The notes: a model not told the origin generated them from the letters alone. DNA of 64,000 nucleotides from Rhodospirillaceae bacterium (GCA_002713365.1 PASR01000011.1:181757-245756); one strand, 5' to 3'. Numbered from the stretch's first letter, positions 9,102 through 21,103 are shown. Program-made: numbers and translations.

Positions 9102-11771
9102 ATGGCAACTACTAACGAAATACGTTCTACCTTTTTAGACTACTTTTCTAATCATGGTCATGAAATCATTCGGTCCTCATCTCTTGTCCCACATAATGAT
9201 CCGACATTGTTATTTGCAAATGCTGGAATGGTTCAGTTTAAAAATGTTTTTACAGGAGCTGAAAAACGACCTTATAAGCGCGCAACAACCTCACAAAAAT
9301 GTGTTCGTGCGGGTGGTAAGCATAATGATCTAGAAAATGTTGGTTATACTGCTCGCCACCATACTTTTTTTGAAATGCTGGGGAATTTTTCCTTTGGTGA
9401 TTATTTTAAAGATACAGCGATTGAATTAGCTTGGATTTTAATTACTAAAGAATACGGATTGTCACCAGACCGTTTATTAGTAACTGTTTATGAAGACGAT
9501 GATGAGGCTTACGATTTATGGAAAAAAATAGCTGGTTTATCTAATGATAGAATTATTCGTATAGCTACTAATGATAACTTTTGGCAGATGGGCGATACGG
9601 GACCGTGCGGTCCTTGTTCAGAAATATTTTATGATCATGGCGACCAGATACCAGGAGGGCCACCTGGCTCACCCGAAGAAGATGGAGACAGGTTTATTGA
9701 GATCTGGAACCTAGTTTTTATGCAATTTGAGCAGCATGAACCAGGTAAGCGCGAGCTTTTGCCAAAACCGTCTATAGACACTGGGATGGGGCTAGAACGT
9801 TTATCAGCTGTGTTGCAAGGTAAACATGATAATTATGAAATAGATCTAATGAGAACTCTCATAGAAGCATCAGCGGAAGAGTCAGGCGTATCTGCCGATG
9901 GAGATCAGGCTGTAAGTCACAGAGTCATATCGGATCATTTGCGCGCTTGTTCTTTTCTTATTGCAGATGGTGTATTGCCCTCTAATGAAGGTCGTGGATA
10001 TGTCTTGAGAAGGATAATGCGGAGAGCTATGCGTCATGCCCATATGTTAGGCTGTAAAGACCCTTTAATGCACCGTTTGGTGCCAGTTTTGGTAACGGAA
10101 ATGGGTCAGGCTTTTAGTGAATTGAGTCGAGCCCAACTACTAATTAGTGAAACTTTTAAGTTAGAGGAAGATCGTTTCAAGCAGACATTAGATCGGGGAC
10201 TAAAACTATTAGAGGATGAAACCTCAAGGTTAGGAGAAGGTCAAAACCTATCTGGAGCGGTTGCGTTTCGTCTCTATGATACTTTTGGTTTTCCCATTGA
10301 TCTGACTGAGGACATATTGAGAGGTCAAGGTAGAAGTGTTGATATTAAGGCATTCAATAACTCTATGGAAGAACAACGTCAATTAGCCCGTCAAGCTTGG
10401 TCTGGATCAGGAGAAGCCGCAACTGATGATGTTTGGTTTGATGTTAACGATATAAGCGGAGCAAGTGAATTTTTAGGATATGAAACTGATGTTGCAGAAG
10501 GTGTTATTGCGTCAATAATTGTTAAAAATGAAATAGTTAATAGAGCCGACATTGGTGATGAAGTTGCATTAGTACTGAACCAAACTCCATTTTATGGAGA
10601 ATCCGGCGGCCAAATGGGAGATACTGGAACTCTAATAAGTAATGAAGGCTGTGAAATTAGAGTTACGGATACACAAAAGAAACTAGGAACGCTTTATGTG
10701 CATTATGGCAAAGTGTTCCAAAAACCAATTAATGTTGGAGACGTGGTAGAGTTACAAGTTGACGCTCTGCGTCGAGATCGATTACGAGCTAATCATTCAG
10801 CTACGCACCTTTTACATCAAGCCTTGCGAACTCAATTAGGTGATCACGTAACTCAAAAAGGCTCATTGGTTGCGCCTAATAGATTACGTTTTGATATAAG
10901 TCAGCCCAAACCTATTTCACCTGAAGAACTAAGTGCCGTTGAGGATCTCGTTAATAAGCGTATAGGATTAAATTCTCCTGTGGAAACATTACTAATGAGC
11001 CCTGATAACGCAATTCAAGCAGGAGCTTTAGCTTTATTTGGGGAAAAGTATGGGGATGAAGTGCGCGTGGTAACTATGGGAGGTTCAATAGATATTGACG
11101 ATGGTATTAATAATGGAAAGAATTTTTCCACAGAACTCTGTGGAGGCACACATGTTAATAATACTGGAGAAATAGGTTTATTTACTATTGTGTCTGAGAG
11201 CGGTGTTTCTTCGGGTATTAGAAGAATTGAGGCCTTAACCGGGATTGATGCTCGGCGCCACTTTGAAGAGCAAACAAAATTATTGAATTCAACAGCTAAT
11301 ATACTAAGATCATCGCCGGCTGATGTACCTATGAGGGTATCACAAGTTCTGGAGGAGCGCCGTAAACTAGAGCGTGAGTTGGAAGAAACTAGGAGAAAAT
11401 TAGTAACTAATGGTAATTCATCTGTTGAAACACCCCATAAAGATATAAATGGCATTAAGTATATAGGTCGGTCTTTAACAGATATTCCTCCACGCGAACT
11501 AAAGTCTATGGTTGATGATTTAAAATCACAATTAGGTTCCGGTATTGTAGTAATAATAGGTATATATGATGGCAAAGGTTCTATTGTTGTCGGAGTAACA
11601 AATGATTTGATTAAGCAAGTTAGTGCGGTCGATCTTGTTCGATTAGGTGTCGAGGCTTTAGGAGGCAAGGGCGGAGGCGGTAGGCCAGATATGGCTCAAG
11701 GAGGTGGCCCTGATATTGCTAGGGTTTCAAATGCGTTGACTTCAATTGAAGGCTTTATAAAAAAAATATAG
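9102..11771 (+). CDS. alaS: Alanine--tRNA ligase
   Basis: This enzyme charges tRNA-Ala and hydrolyses mischarged Ser/Gly-tRNA. The 889-residue protein is full length. The class II catalytic core shows [20 protein letters not shown] and [18 protein letters not shown] in the first 105 residues. The editing domain carries zinc ligands HSATHLLH (about 565) and CGGTH (about 682). The C-terminal C-Ala domain ends with the glycine-rich [26 protein letters not shown] stretch upstream may serve as ribosome site. The recA-alaS order is common in Alphaproteobacteria. Confidence 0.98.
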   Translation: MATTNEIRSTFLDYFSNHGHEIIRSSSLVPHNDPTLLFANAGMVQFKNVFTGAEKRPYKRATTSQKCVRAGGKHNDLENVGYTARHHTFFEMLGNFSFGDYFKDTAIELAWILITKEYGLSPDRLLVTVYEDDDEAYDLWKKIAGLSNDRIIRIATNDNFWQMGDTGPCGPCSEIFYDHGDQIPGGPPGSPEEDGDRFIEIWNLVFMQFEQHEPGKRELLPKPSIDTGMGLERLSAVLQGKHDNYEIDLMRTLIEASAEESGVSADGDQAVSHRVISDHLRACSFLIADGVLPSNEGRGYVLRRIMRRAMRHAHMLGCKDPLMHRLVPVLVTEMGQAFSELSRAQLLISETFKLEEDRFKQTLDRGLKLLEDETSRLGEGQNLSGAVAFRLYDTFGFPIDLTEDILRGQGRSVDIKAFNNSMEEQRQLARQAWSGSGEAATDDVWFDVNDISGASEFLGYETDVAEGVIASIIVKNEIVNRADIGDEVALVLNQTPFYGESGGQMGDTGTLISNEGCEIRVTDTQKKLGTLYVHYGKVFQKPINVGDVVELQVDALRRDRLRANHSATHLLHQALRTQLGDHVTQKGSLVAPNRLRFDISQPKPISPEELSAVEDLVNKRIGLNSPVETLLMSPDNAIQAGALALFGEKYGDEVRVVTMGGSIDIDDGINNGKNFSTELCGGTHVNNTGEIGLFTIVSESGVSSGIRRIEALTGIDARRHFEEQTKLLNSTANILRSSPADVPMRVSQVLEERRKLERELEETRRKLVTNGNSSVETPHKDINGIKYIGRSLTDIPPRELKSMVDDLKSQLGSGIVVIIGIYDGKGSIVVGVTNDLIKQVSAVDLVRLGVEALGGKGGGGRPDMAQGGGPDIARVSNALTSIEGFIKKI

Positions 11772-11820
11772 GATAATTTTGTAATGTTTAGTTTAAGTAA
11801 TTCAATAAATTGGACAGTCT

Positions 11821-12672
11821 ATGTCGTTTGAAAGTACTGATACTTATGTTGCTACTGATGACTTGAAAGTCTCAGTTAATGCCGCAATCACTTTACAGAG
11901 ACCTTTACTTGTTAAAGGTGAACCGGGTACGGGTAAAACTGTATTAGCTCATGAGATAGCAAGATCTCTTGGATCTCCACTAATTGAATGGCACATTAAA
12001 TCAACAACTAAAGCGCAGCATGGGTTATATGACTATGATGCCGTCGCACGGTTGCGTGATGGTCAACTGGGCGATGAGCGTGTTCAAGATATCAGCAATT
12101 ATATTTTACCTGGCAAACTATGGGAAGCATTTGAGAGCGATGTACGTCCGGTTATTTTAATTGATGAGATTGATAAAGCAGATATAGAATTTCCGAATGA
12201 TTTATTACTGGAACTAGATAGGATGGAATTCCATATCTATGAAACTAAAACCACAATTGTTAGTAAAAACCGTCCAATAGTATTAATCACATCGAACAAC
12301 GAAAAAGAACTACCGGATGCGTTTCTGCGTAGATGCTTTTTTCATTATATTACGTTTCCTGACGAAGATACAATGCAGCAAATTGTTGATGTGCACTATC
12401 CAAATATCAAGAAGAAATTGCTACGGGAAGCTTTACAAGTATTTTATGAATTGAGGGATGTTCCAGGGTTAAAGAAAAAACCTTCTACGTCGGAATTATT
12501 GGATTGGCTGAAGTTATTATTAGCAGAAGAAATAGATGCTGATGTTTTACGCACAAATGATCCAACAAAACTAATTCCTCCACTTTATGGAGCATTACTA
12601 AAATCCGAACAAGATGTTCATCTATTGGAAAGATTAGCATTTATAAATCGCCGTGAACGTGCGAATGACTAA
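11821..12672 (+). CDS. MoxR-family AAA+ ATPase
   Basis: An AAA+ chaperone-type ATPase of 283 residues. Walker A is GEPGTGKTVLA (about residues 37-47), Walker B is VILIDEIDKAD (about 120-130), sensor 1 is VLITSNNEKELPDAF and an arginine pair LRRCFFHYI follows. MoxR proteins work with a VWA-domain partner to insert metals or remodel complexes, and the next gene (12702) encodes such a partner 29 bases downstream. The target complex is not in the window. It follows alaS by 49 bases. Confidence 0.9.
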   Translation: MSFESTDTYVATDDLKVSVNAAITLQRPLLVKGEPGTGKTVLAHEIARSLGSPLIEWHIKSTTKAQHGLYDYDAVARLRDGQLGDERVQDISNYILPGKLWEAFESDVRPVILIDEIDKADIEFPNDLLLELDRMEFHIYETKTTIVSKNRPIVLITSNNEKELPDAFLRRCFFHYITFPDEDTMQQIVDVHYPNIKKKLLREALQVFYELRDVPGLKKKPSTSELLDWLKLLLAEEIDADVLRTNDPTKLIPPLYGALLKSEQDVHLLERLAFINRRERAND

Positions 12673-12701
12673 TTATCCAGTGTATATGGCTTTTTAAACC
12701 C

Positions 12702-13883
12702 ATGTTTTCTAAATTCTTTAATGAACTTCGTCGGTTAGATGTACCTGTTTCCCTCAGAGAATACCTGGATTTACTAGGAGCTTTAAACAAAGGCCTGGGT
12801 AATTATCAGGTTGATGACTTTTATTATTTATCTCGTACAATTTTGATTAAAGATGAAAGTCATATTGATCGTTTTGATCAAGTTTTTGGTAGTATTTTTC
12901 GTGGACTTGAACCAGTAGACTTTGATGAAGAAGTTTCAGAGATTCCAGAGGAATGGCTACAGAAAATGGGTGAGTTAATTCTTACCGAAGAGGAAAAAAA
13001 GCAAATTGAATCTCTTGGAGGCTGGGAAAAGCTAATGGAAACATTGCGCCAGCGTCTAGAAGAACAAAAAGGACGACATCAAGGAGGAAATAAATGGATT
13101 GGTACGCAGGGGAAATCACCTTTTGGTGCAAATGGATATAACCCTGAGGGCATAAGAATTGGCCAGGATAAAAATAGGAATTATTCAGCAGTTAAAGTAT
13201 GGGATAAGAGAATATTTCGTGATTTAGATGCTGACGTTGAGTTAGGCACCAGAAATATTAAGATGGCTCTTAGGAGGTTACGTAAATTCGCGCGAGAAGG
13301 ATCAGCTGATGAACTTGATCTCGATGACACAGTATCTTCAACTGCGCGCAATGGAGGGTGGTTAGATATTAAAATGGTTCCGGAGCGTCATAATGCAGTA
13401 AAAGTATTGCTGCTTTTTGATGTTGGAGGATCTATGGATAGTCATGTGAGCACGTGTGAAGAATTATTTTCAGCTGCTCGGACAGAGTTCAAGCATCTAG
13501 AATATTATTACTTCCATAATTGTATATATGAAACAGTATGGAGAGAAAATAGGAGGCGACAGTCTCGGCGTCTTGCAACTTGGGATCTTTTGCATACATA
13601 CCCGTCGGACTATAAACTGATAATTGTTGGGGATGCCGCCATGAGCCCCTATGAAATAGCCCATCCAGGAGGCAGCGTAGAACATTGGAACGAAGAATCA
13701 GGTGAAGTTTGGCTCCGGCGTCTAGTTAAAACATACCCAAGTGTAAGCTGGTTAAATCCTTTACCGAAGGATCGCTGGCGTTATTTTCAGTCTGCAGGCA
13801 TGGTCAGCGAACTCTTGGAGGGACGAATGTTTCCTTTAACACTCGATGGATTAGAGTTAGCAATGCGTTCGATGAATAATTAA
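12702..13883 (+). CDS. VWA (CoxE-like) domain protein, partner of MoxR
   Basis: A 393-residue protein with a CoxE-type von Willebrand factor A domain in its C-terminal half. The MIDAS metal motif is DVGGSMDSH (DxGxS form, about residue 241), and a second acidic motif lies in LIIVGDAAMSPYE (about 310). The N-terminal half is helical and rich in charged residues. No signal peptide or membrane segment is seen, so it is likely cytosolic. It pairs with the adjacent MoxR ATPase. In carboxydotrophs CoxD/CoxE mature the CO dehydrogenase cofactor, but no CO dehydrogenase genes are visible here, so the client is unknown. Confidence 0.85.
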   Translation: MFSKFFNELRRLDVPVSLREYLDLLGALNKGLGNYQVDDFYYLSRTILIKDESHIDRFDQVFGSIFRGLEPVDFDEEVSEIPEEWLQKMGELILTEEEKKQIESLGGWEKLMETLRQRLEEQKGRHQGGNKWIGTQGKSPFGANGYNPEGIRIGQDKNRNYSAVKVWDKRIFRDLDADVELGTRNIKMALRRLRKFAREGSADELDLDDTVSSTARNGGWLDIKMVPERHNAVKVLLLFDVGGSMDSHVSTCEELFSAARTEFKHLEYYYFHNCIYETVWRENRRRQSRRLATWDLLHTYPSDYKLIIVGDAAMSPYEIAHPGGSVEHWNEESGEVWLRRLVKTYPSVSWLNPLPKDRWRYFQSAGMVSELLEGRMFPLTLDGLELAMRSMNN

Positions 13884-13910
13884 CAGCTTATTTAGATTGA
13901 CTACTAATAT

Positions 13911-15281
13911 CTAGTCACTCCAAGGCGTAATTTTTTCTTTTAACTGCTTATATCCTTCAATAAATCCGGGCCTATTTACAGCATAGATTGAATCAAAAAT
14001 TTCTAGGACGTCATCGAGCCAGTTCTTTAGCGATTCGTTATCTGGATTTGCATCTATATAAGCGTCTCTTATTAGTACAAAGTGTATTCGTGGATCATAG
14101 GGTTGTTTAGTGCCATTAACCCATTCATCTCCATCTAGCAGTCTAAGTAACATTGCATCCGCAGAGCCAAGAGTTTGTTCATGAATAGCTGGTCCATTTG
14201 TACGATGCATTACTGAAGTCATATCTCGTCCATTACCAGTGGTATAACCCATATCTGACCATAGTGTATTAATATTGATATTTTGACCTGTTTGATCCAT
14301 AACTCTTTTAGCAAAATTTCTTAATGGATCTGACACATCTGCTAAAAGATCGGTCAATCTATCTCCATCTAGATCAGTAGCTAGGACAATACATTCTCTT
14401 TTTTCTATAAGATCCCACAACAATAAGCCATAATTGGTGTCGGCAATATGTTGTTCTATTTGTCCTCCCCATTCTTCCATTCCAGCTTTAAAGTCTTTAG
14501 GAAGAAGAGCAACAATCTTATCAATATTATCTTTATGCTCTTCGTATGGGTCGACAGCATATTTTCTGCCTACTTCAAATTTTGTGTCTTTTAGCATCCA
14601 AGCATGCAGTCCAGCGTTGATACCATCTTCCATGGCTTGGGTTGGTTTCATTGCTACCCGCCCAAGTTTACCGCTCTCATGAACCATTTTTAAAAACAGA
14701 CGATTAGCGTATGCCATTTGGATCCCTGGCGAATTCATTTCTGAATGAATCAGGCCTGTATCAGAATCTACATTAAATTTAGGCCGATCTTGTGAATATG
14801 GTAAACAGGGCATACACCGTACTACTGTAATCGGTCCGTATGGCCTGACATTACAATATACCCCTGCCTGTGTTCGTAAAGGAGCGTTTCCAGATTTTCC
14901 CATTACGACTACTTTATTTCCTTTGTCATCGCTTACATAAGCGTCACCCGCAGTCGACCATTTAATAGATATACACGGCATATTACCAAACCATCCTAGG
15001 CACGAAAGTGCCGTATCATGACGATACTGAGACCACATTGGTACAGCATAGAAAGGTAAACCTAAAATATCGATTGCTGCTACAGTTCCAAGAAGCGCAT
15101 AAGCATCTGTCAGCGAATGTGCGACCGGGTTTACTGTTCCTCCGAAACTACCTCCTTGCCAAACCACTGCATCTGGGTATCCATCAGGACGAACATCGGA
15201 GTTTTGGTAAAGCGCTTTTAGTTTTCCAAAGAGATCTCCTCCACTGGCTTCTGTTTTTGCAATGGATATCAAGTCGATCAT
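13911..15281 (-). CDS. Uncharacterised conserved-looking 456-residue protein
   Basis: I do not recognise this family. The reading frame is long and uninterrupted, codon use matches its neighbours, and GAGGC precedes the ATG, so it is a real gene. No signal peptide or membrane helix is evident. Segments that stand out are VVWQGGSFGGTVNPVAHSLT near the N-terminus, a stretch containing cysteines (LSCLGWFGNMPC, VYCNVRPYG, VRCMPCLPY, about residues 93-160) and the acidic C-terminal half. The spaced cysteines could bind metal, but no known motif is matched. It is convergent with the MoxR/VWA pair 28 bases away; a functional link to them is speculative. Confidence 0.75.
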   Translation of the reverse strand: MIDLISIAKTEASGGDLFGKLKALYQNSDVRPDGYPDAVVWQGGSFGGTVNPVAHSLTDAYALLGTVAAIDILGLPFYAVPMWSQYRHDTALSCLGWFGNMPCISIKWSTAGDAYVSDDKGNKVVVMGKSGNAPLRTQAGVYCNVRPYGPITVVRCMPCLPYSQDRPKFNVDSDTGLIHSEMNSPGIQMAYANRLFLKMVHESGKLGRVAMKPTQAMEDGINAGLHAWMLKDTKFEVGRKYAVDPYEEHKDNIDKIVALLPKDFKAGMEEWGGQIEQHIADTNYGLLLWDLIEKRECIVLATDLDGDRLTDLLADVSDPLRNFAKRVMDQTGQNININTLWSDMGYTTGNGRDMTSVMHRTNGPAIHEQTLGSADAMLLRLLDGDEWVNGTKQPYDPRIHFVLIRDAYIDANPDNESLKNWLDDVLEIFDSIYAVNRPGFIEGYKQLKEKITPWSD

Positions 15282-15536
15282 ATTTGCCTCATTTATTGTA
15301 AACTTTTCTATGTCCTATCAAATATTAGGTGCTTAATTAGTATTTTATCCGTCGAATTAATACATGTGTCTGTATATATTTTAGGCGAGTATAATTTTTG
15401 TATTATATTTATAGACTAAAAGAAATTATTTCAGCGCAAAATAGGCTGCTAAGCCATCTGGTGCAAGAGAGATATATAGATGATTTTTGCGTTATAGGTC
15501 AGCTAACTTTTTTTATTTTATTTATATATTCGCAAA

Positions 15537-16079
15537 CTAGTTTAATTTAGAAAAAATTTCATCTATTTTATTTACAAATATAGCTAATTCAATATTTTCA
15601 GGACGAAGATATCCTATGGCGGACATATTTTTGATTGTTTTCTGTAAATTATCCCAATATCCATCACTATTAAAAACTATTATTGGCTTATTATGTAAGC
15701 CTAGTTGTTTCCATGTTACTATCTCAAATAATTCCTCGAGTGTACCTAAACCTCCTGGCAAAACTATAAAACCGTCTGATAGTTCTGCCATCCGAGCTTT
15801 ACGCTCATGCATCGAAGATACTATTTCTAGCTTGGTAATGCCTGTATGTCCAACCTCCTGACGCATTAAAAACTCAGGAATAACTCCAGTTACAGTCCCA
15901 TTGTTTTCAATTACAGCATCTGCTACTGCCCCCATGACGCCAACTTGACCTCCACCATAAATCAGATTTATTTTTCTTTTGCTAATAGCATAGCCAAGTT
16001 CTTTTGCGTCAAGAATGTGTTTTGCTGGACCTTTGTCAGAAGATCCGCAATAAACACAAAGTGATTTTATTTTTTTCAT
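15537..16079 (-). CDS. LOG-family (TIGR00730) nucleoside 5'-monophosphate phosphoribohydrolase-like protein
   Basis: A Rossmann-fold protein of 180 residues in the family that includes the cytokinin-activating LOG enzymes and bacterial PpnP/YgdH-like AMP or IMP hydrolases. It starts with VYCGSSDKGP, has YGGGQVGVMGAVADA (about 41-55), then the family signature MHERKARMAELSDGF followed by PGGLGTLEELFEIVTW (about 107-122). The bond cleaved is the N-glycosidic bond of a nucleoside monophosphate. The base specificity cannot be read from sequence. Confidence 0.9.
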   Translation of the reverse strand: MKKIKSLCVYCGSSDKGPAKHILDAKELGYAISKRKINLIYGGGQVGVMGAVADAVIENNGTVTGVIPEFLMRQEVGHTGITKLEIVSSMHERKARMAELSDGFIVLPGGLGTLEELFEIVTWKQLGLHNKPIIVFNSDGYWDNLQKTIKNMSAIGYLRPENIELAIFVNKIDEIFSKLN

Positions 16080-16222
16080 ATACGTTTATACCAATATAAT
16101 AGAGGTTTAGTTTAAATCATGTATTCCACCGATTGCCTTGAACCGCTACACGTAATATCTTGATTCTAATTTTAAAGTTTAAATTGTTTTTATATTAACA
16201 GAAAGTTTGCAGGGTAGCTGAA

Positions 16223-17227
16223 GTGAATCGTCCACTAGTCATTTTTGGTGTTGCTGCCTTAGCAGTGGCGATAATTATTGGAGTAGTTGTTTTTTACCAG
16301 CTACCTTCTCCGGAAACGTTACCAAAACAAGCTCAACAAAATATACTGAAAACAGAAAAACCCAAACAATCCAAACCTACTGTTCAACTAACAGAAGTTG
16401 ATAAACAATCAAAATTACCTAAATTTGACATAGTACGAGTCGATAAAAATGGCAACGTAGTAATTGCGGGAAATGCATTGCCAGACTGTATAGTTACTGT
16501 AAGTGATGATAAAAATATCATCGGAAAAACAACAGCTGATAGGAGAGGAGATTGGGTTATTTTACCAGTAGAACCCCTGAGCCCAGGAGAACGACAACTT
16601 AGCTTAGTTGCAGAATGTGGCGATAGCAAACCAGTAAAATCTGATAGGGTAGTTGTTCTATTAGTGCCGGAAAAAGGAACGGGTTCGCTAGCAGTATCGA
16701 TGGCTCGTGATGGTTCTAAACCCTCAGAAGTAATGCAAACGCCTACAAAGGATGAAAAAAAACCAGAGAAAAAACCAGAAGTGTCAATAGCGTCGGTTGA
16801 TTATAATGATACTGGTAAACTAGCATTATCTGGTACTTCATCGCCGGATAGTACTGTCCAAGTATATGTTAATAATAAATTAATTGGGCGAACTAAAACT
16901 AACAAAAAAAATAAGTGGAGTCTGGTCCCAAAGGATAAAGTTGATCCAGGACAATACAAATTAAGGGTTGATCAGGTTAAACCAGATGGAAACGTAGTAG
17001 CTCGTTCTGAGATTCCGTTTGTAAGAGCGGACTCACACGTTAAATTTCCTGCTGGCAGATCAGTAATAATCCAACCAGGTGATTATCTGTGGAGAATCGC
17101 TCGTGAACGTTATGGATCAGGCATTCAGTATACATTAATTTATGAAGCTAATAAAGACCAAATCAGGGATCCTGATTTGATTTATCCGGGCCAGATTTTT
17201 GAAGTTCCAAAAAATATTAACTTTTGA
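16223..17227 (+). CDS. LysM-domain cell-envelope protein with an N-terminal membrane anchor
   Basis: The 334-residue protein starts with one membrane helix (about residues 5-26), so the remainder is likely periplasmic. Two beta-rich Ig-like repeats follow (about 65-145 and 185-265; compare NGNVVIAGNALPDCIVTVSDD with TGKLALSGTSSPDSTVQVYVN), separated by a Lys/Pro-rich linker. The C-terminus is a LysM motif for glycan binding, IIQPGDYLWRIARERYGSG through PDLIYPGQIFEVP. The start codon is GTG, preceded by AGGGTAG. Homologues occur widely in Alphaproteobacteria; the exact role, perhaps peptidoglycan binding, is inferred. Confidence 0.85.
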   Translation: MNRPLVIFGVAALAVAIIIGVVVFYQLPSPETLPKQAQQNILKTEKPKQSKPTVQLTEVDKQSKLPKFDIVRVDKNGNVVIAGNALPDCIVTVSDDKNIIGKTTADRRGDWVILPVEPLSPGERQLSLVAECGDSKPVKSDRVVVLLVPEKGTGSLAVSMARDGSKPSEVMQTPTKDEKKPEKKPEVSIASVDYNDTGKLALSGTSSPDSTVQVYVNNKLIGRTKTNKKNKWSLVPKDKVDPGQYKLRVDQVKPDGNVVARSEIPFVRADSHVKFPAGRSVIIQPGDYLWRIARERYGSGIQYTLIYEANKDQIRDPDLIYPGQIFEVPKNINF

Positions 17228-17266
17228 ATTAACTATATATATAAATCTATGGTCTGATCAAAATAT

Positions 17267-17340
17267 TGGCTGGGGGAGGTGGATTTGAACCACCATTGGC
17301 GGAGTCAGAGTCCGCAGTCCTACCATTAGACGATCCCCCA
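17267..17340 (-). tRNA. tRNA-Gln (anticodon CUG)
   Basis: The minus strand folds into a complete cloverleaf. The acceptor begins TGGGGGA and pairs with the 3' side CCCCCA, followed by GCCA, so CCA is encoded. The anticodon loop is CTCTGAC within the stem GCGGA/TCCGC, giving anticodon CTG. The T-loop is TTCAAAT. The unusual U1-A72 first pair is typical of bacterial tRNA-Gln. Confidence 0.97.
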
Positions 17341-17487
17341 ACTATTAGTAGTGCGCTTTTCATACCACATAACGGTATATCTGTGTAGCATTCACAACAA
17401 CTAGATATATGGGTTTGTTATAGGTTATGTTGCATCATATAAGTAAAGATATAGACTGAGCTATAGCGCATTTAAGGTTATAAATTG

Positions 17488-18207
17488 ATGGCTAGAGGAC
17501 AAGGCACTAAATCGAGTAGGGGCTCTAAAATTGGCGATGGAGGGGCAAGGCGGCAAACAGAGCGTGTTAAAACTGCGCGTAGAAGAAAGATTGGCTCTAC
17601 CCAATGGCTACAACGTCAACTAAATGATCCTTATGTTCAAGAAGCACGGAAGGATGGATACCGTTCCCGTGCAGCTTATAAACTTAGTCAAATTGATGAA
17701 AAATTTAAATTATTTAAGCCCGGGATAAAAGTTGTAGATTTAGGCGCTGCTCCTGGTGGGTGGACTCAAATAGCAGTTGAAAAAGTGTTACCAGAAATAT
17801 CGGGAGGTAAAGTTATTGCATTTGATATTAATGAGATTTTGCCCATTAAGGGAGCGACTATTTTACAGGGTGATTTATTTGATACAAAAGTTCCGGAAGA
17901 ATTACGCCATCTAACATTAGGTAAAGCTGATGGAGTTTTGTCTGATATGGCCGCCGCCGCCACTGGACATTCGAAAACTGATCATCTGCGAACCATGGCC
18001 TTAGCTGAAGAAGCATTGAGATTTGCTTGTGATGCACTTATTGATGGAGGTTTTTTTGTTGTAAAAATTTTGCAAGGTGCTGATGAACCAGCTTTATTTT
18101 CTTGCATGCGTAAGAGCTTTGGGAAAGTTAAACGATATAAACCAGCTGCGAGCCGCAGTGATTCTAAAGAAATATATATTATAGGAACTCAATTTAAGGG
18201 AAGTTAA
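17488..18207 (+). CDS. rlmE: 23S rRNA (uridine-2552-2'-O)-methyltransferase RlmE
   Basis: RlmE (FtsJ/RrmJ) methylates the ribose of U2552 in the ribosomal A loop late in 50S assembly. The 239-residue product shows the SAM site VVDLGAAPGGWTQIA (about 85-100) and catalytic K-D-K-E elements: RSRAAYKL, LSDMAAAATGH, FVVKILQG and SDSKEIYI. The N-terminal basic extension (about 35 residues rich in Lys/Arg/Gly) is longer than in E. coli, as is usual for Alphaproteobacteria. ATG at 17488 is preferred to the adjacent TTG at 17485. guaB follows 91 bases later. Confidence 0.97.
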   Translation: MARGQGTKSSRGSKIGDGGARRQTERVKTARRRKIGSTQWLQRQLNDPYVQEARKDGYRSRAAYKLSQIDEKFKLFKPGIKVVDLGAAPGGWTQIAVEKVLPEISGGKVIAFDINEILPIKGATILQGDLFDTKVPEELRHLTLGKADGVLSDMAAAATGHSKTDHLRTMALAEEALRFACDALIDGGFFVVKILQGADEPALFSCMRKSFGKVKRYKPAASRSDSKEIYIIGTQFKGS

Positions 18208-18286
18208 TTAAGTAATGTGCTTGTTTTTCTTGTCGAATGGAAAGGGTTGTGTATATAAGGTCTGTCAACTCCATGCCCTTATTTAA

Positions 18287-19759
<1,473 letters not shown>

Positions 19760-19793
19760 TATTAAGCGTTTGTAAGGTATTAGGATTATTTGT

Positions 19794-21086
19794 ATGAATC
19801 AAGCAGGTCGCACCTCTGCAGCTATAGAGTTATTAGAAACAATTTCTAATGTAAGAGAACCCGCTGATATAGTTATTAGTGAGTATTTTCGTCGTCGTAG
19901 ATATGCGGGAAGCGGAGATAGGCGTTTTATAAGGAATCTTGTCTATAATTCCTTACGCCATATGGGGTTTCTTAAATGGCAACTTAAAGAAAATGGGGCA
20001 GATACCACAAATTCACGTAACTTGATGATCGCAAATATTATGGCCAACAATCCTTCAGAATTAGAAAGCATATTTTGCGATAATAGATTTTCAGCGGGCG
20101 CCTTAAGTAATGAAGAAGTGGAATTGACGCAGCGCTTAAAAAGTCAAAATAAAGTTAATGATGTACCTCAATGGGCTAAATTAAACTGTCCTGAATGGTT
20201 GCTAGAGAAATTTATTAGTAATTTTCCAGACACGTATAAAAATGAATTAGAGGCTTTAAATGTATCTGCTCCTATTGATTTAAGGGTTAATGAATTAAAA
20301 TCATCACGTGAACTGGTTCAAGCTTATTTGGAGGATGATGGCTACCTATTTACTCCCACACCATTATCATTACTGGGCTTGAGATCAAGTATTTGGTCCC
20401 CTTTATTAAATACAAAGTCCTACAGGGATGGGCTGTTTCAAATACAGGATGAAGGTAGTCAAATGATAGCCTGTGCGGTTAACGCCAGGCCTGGAGAGAA
20501 AATAGCCGATTTATGTGCTGGCGCTGGAGGCAAGTCATTAGCTTTAGCAGCAATTATGAAGAACGAAGGCCAGATTATTGCAGCAGACATTTCTAGTTCA
20601 CGCTTGAACCGGATTAAGCCTCGTATAAAAAGAGCTGGTATCAATATTATTAATACAGCACCATTTGATGCTAGTGCTTTGGCGCAAGCTATAGATCCAT
20701 TAGACCGAGTGTTAATTGATGCTCCGTGCTCAGGGACCGGAACTTGGCGGCGACATCCGGAAGCAAGATGGCGTTTAAACTCCGAACAATTAGAAAACTA
20801 TGTTAAAGTCCAGGCTGACTTGTTACGTGATGGAGCGAAGTTAGTGCGACCGGGTGGATGGGTTATTTATGCGACTTGCTCTTTGTTGAAAGACGAGAAT
20901 GAAGATCAAGTAGGCGCTTTTTTAAACAACCATCAAGAGTTTACTCGTCTACCGGTAAAAGAGTATTTAGATGATCATCAATTAATGTTAACTGGTCTGG
21001 ATGGTGAGTCAAATTTAAGTTTATCTCCAGCTCGTAGTAACACAGATGGAGTTTTTGTAGCTGTATTTGAAAAAGCATCTAAATAA
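19794..21086 (+). CDS. RsmB/NOP-family rRNA (cytosine-C5)-methyltransferase
   Basis: A SAM-dependent enzyme that methylates C5 of a cytosine in RNA, most likely 16S rRNA. The N-terminal third is NusB-like helical. The catalytic domain has the SAM motif LCAGAGGKSLALAAIM (about residues 238-253), motif IV DAPCSGTGTWRRHPEARW with the release cysteine (about 303), and motif VI YATCSLLKDENE with the nucleophilic cysteine (about 363). It lies between guaB and guaA, the usual alphaproteobacterial context, and is convergent with the monooxygenase gene, 17 bases apart. Confidence 0.93.
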   Translation: MNQAGRTSAAIELLETISNVREPADIVISEYFRRRRYAGSGDRRFIRNLVYNSLRHMGFLKWQLKENGADTTNSRNLMIANIMANNPSELESIFCDNRFSAGALSNEEVELTQRLKSQNKVNDVPQWAKLNCPEWLLEKFISNFPDTYKNELEALNVSAPIDLRVNELKSSRELVQAYLEDDGYLFTPTPLSLLGLRSSIWSPLLNTKSYRDGLFQIQDEGSQMIACAVNARPGEKIADLCAGAGGKSLALAAIMKNEGQIIAADISSSRLNRIKPRIKRAGINIINTAPFDASALAQAIDPLDRVLIDAPCSGTGTWRRHPEARWRLNSEQLENYVKVQADLLRDGAKLVRPGGWVIYATCSLLKDENEDQVGAFLNNHQEFTRLPVKEYLDDHQLMLTGLDGESNLSLSPARSNTDGVFVAVFEKASK

Positions 21087-21103
21087 TAATTTATATTCAT
21101 ATG

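Noticed and set aside
11015..11668. 217-residue open frame on the minus strand inside alaS
   Set aside because: It lies wholly within the strongly supported alaS gene on the opposite strand, has no ribosome site or recognisable domain, and is a shadow of alaS codon use.
17267..17340. tRNA-Gln as an integration site of a genomic island
   Set aside because: No integrase follows, flanking genes are housekeeping (LysM protein, rlmE), and no duplicated tRNA end was noticed.
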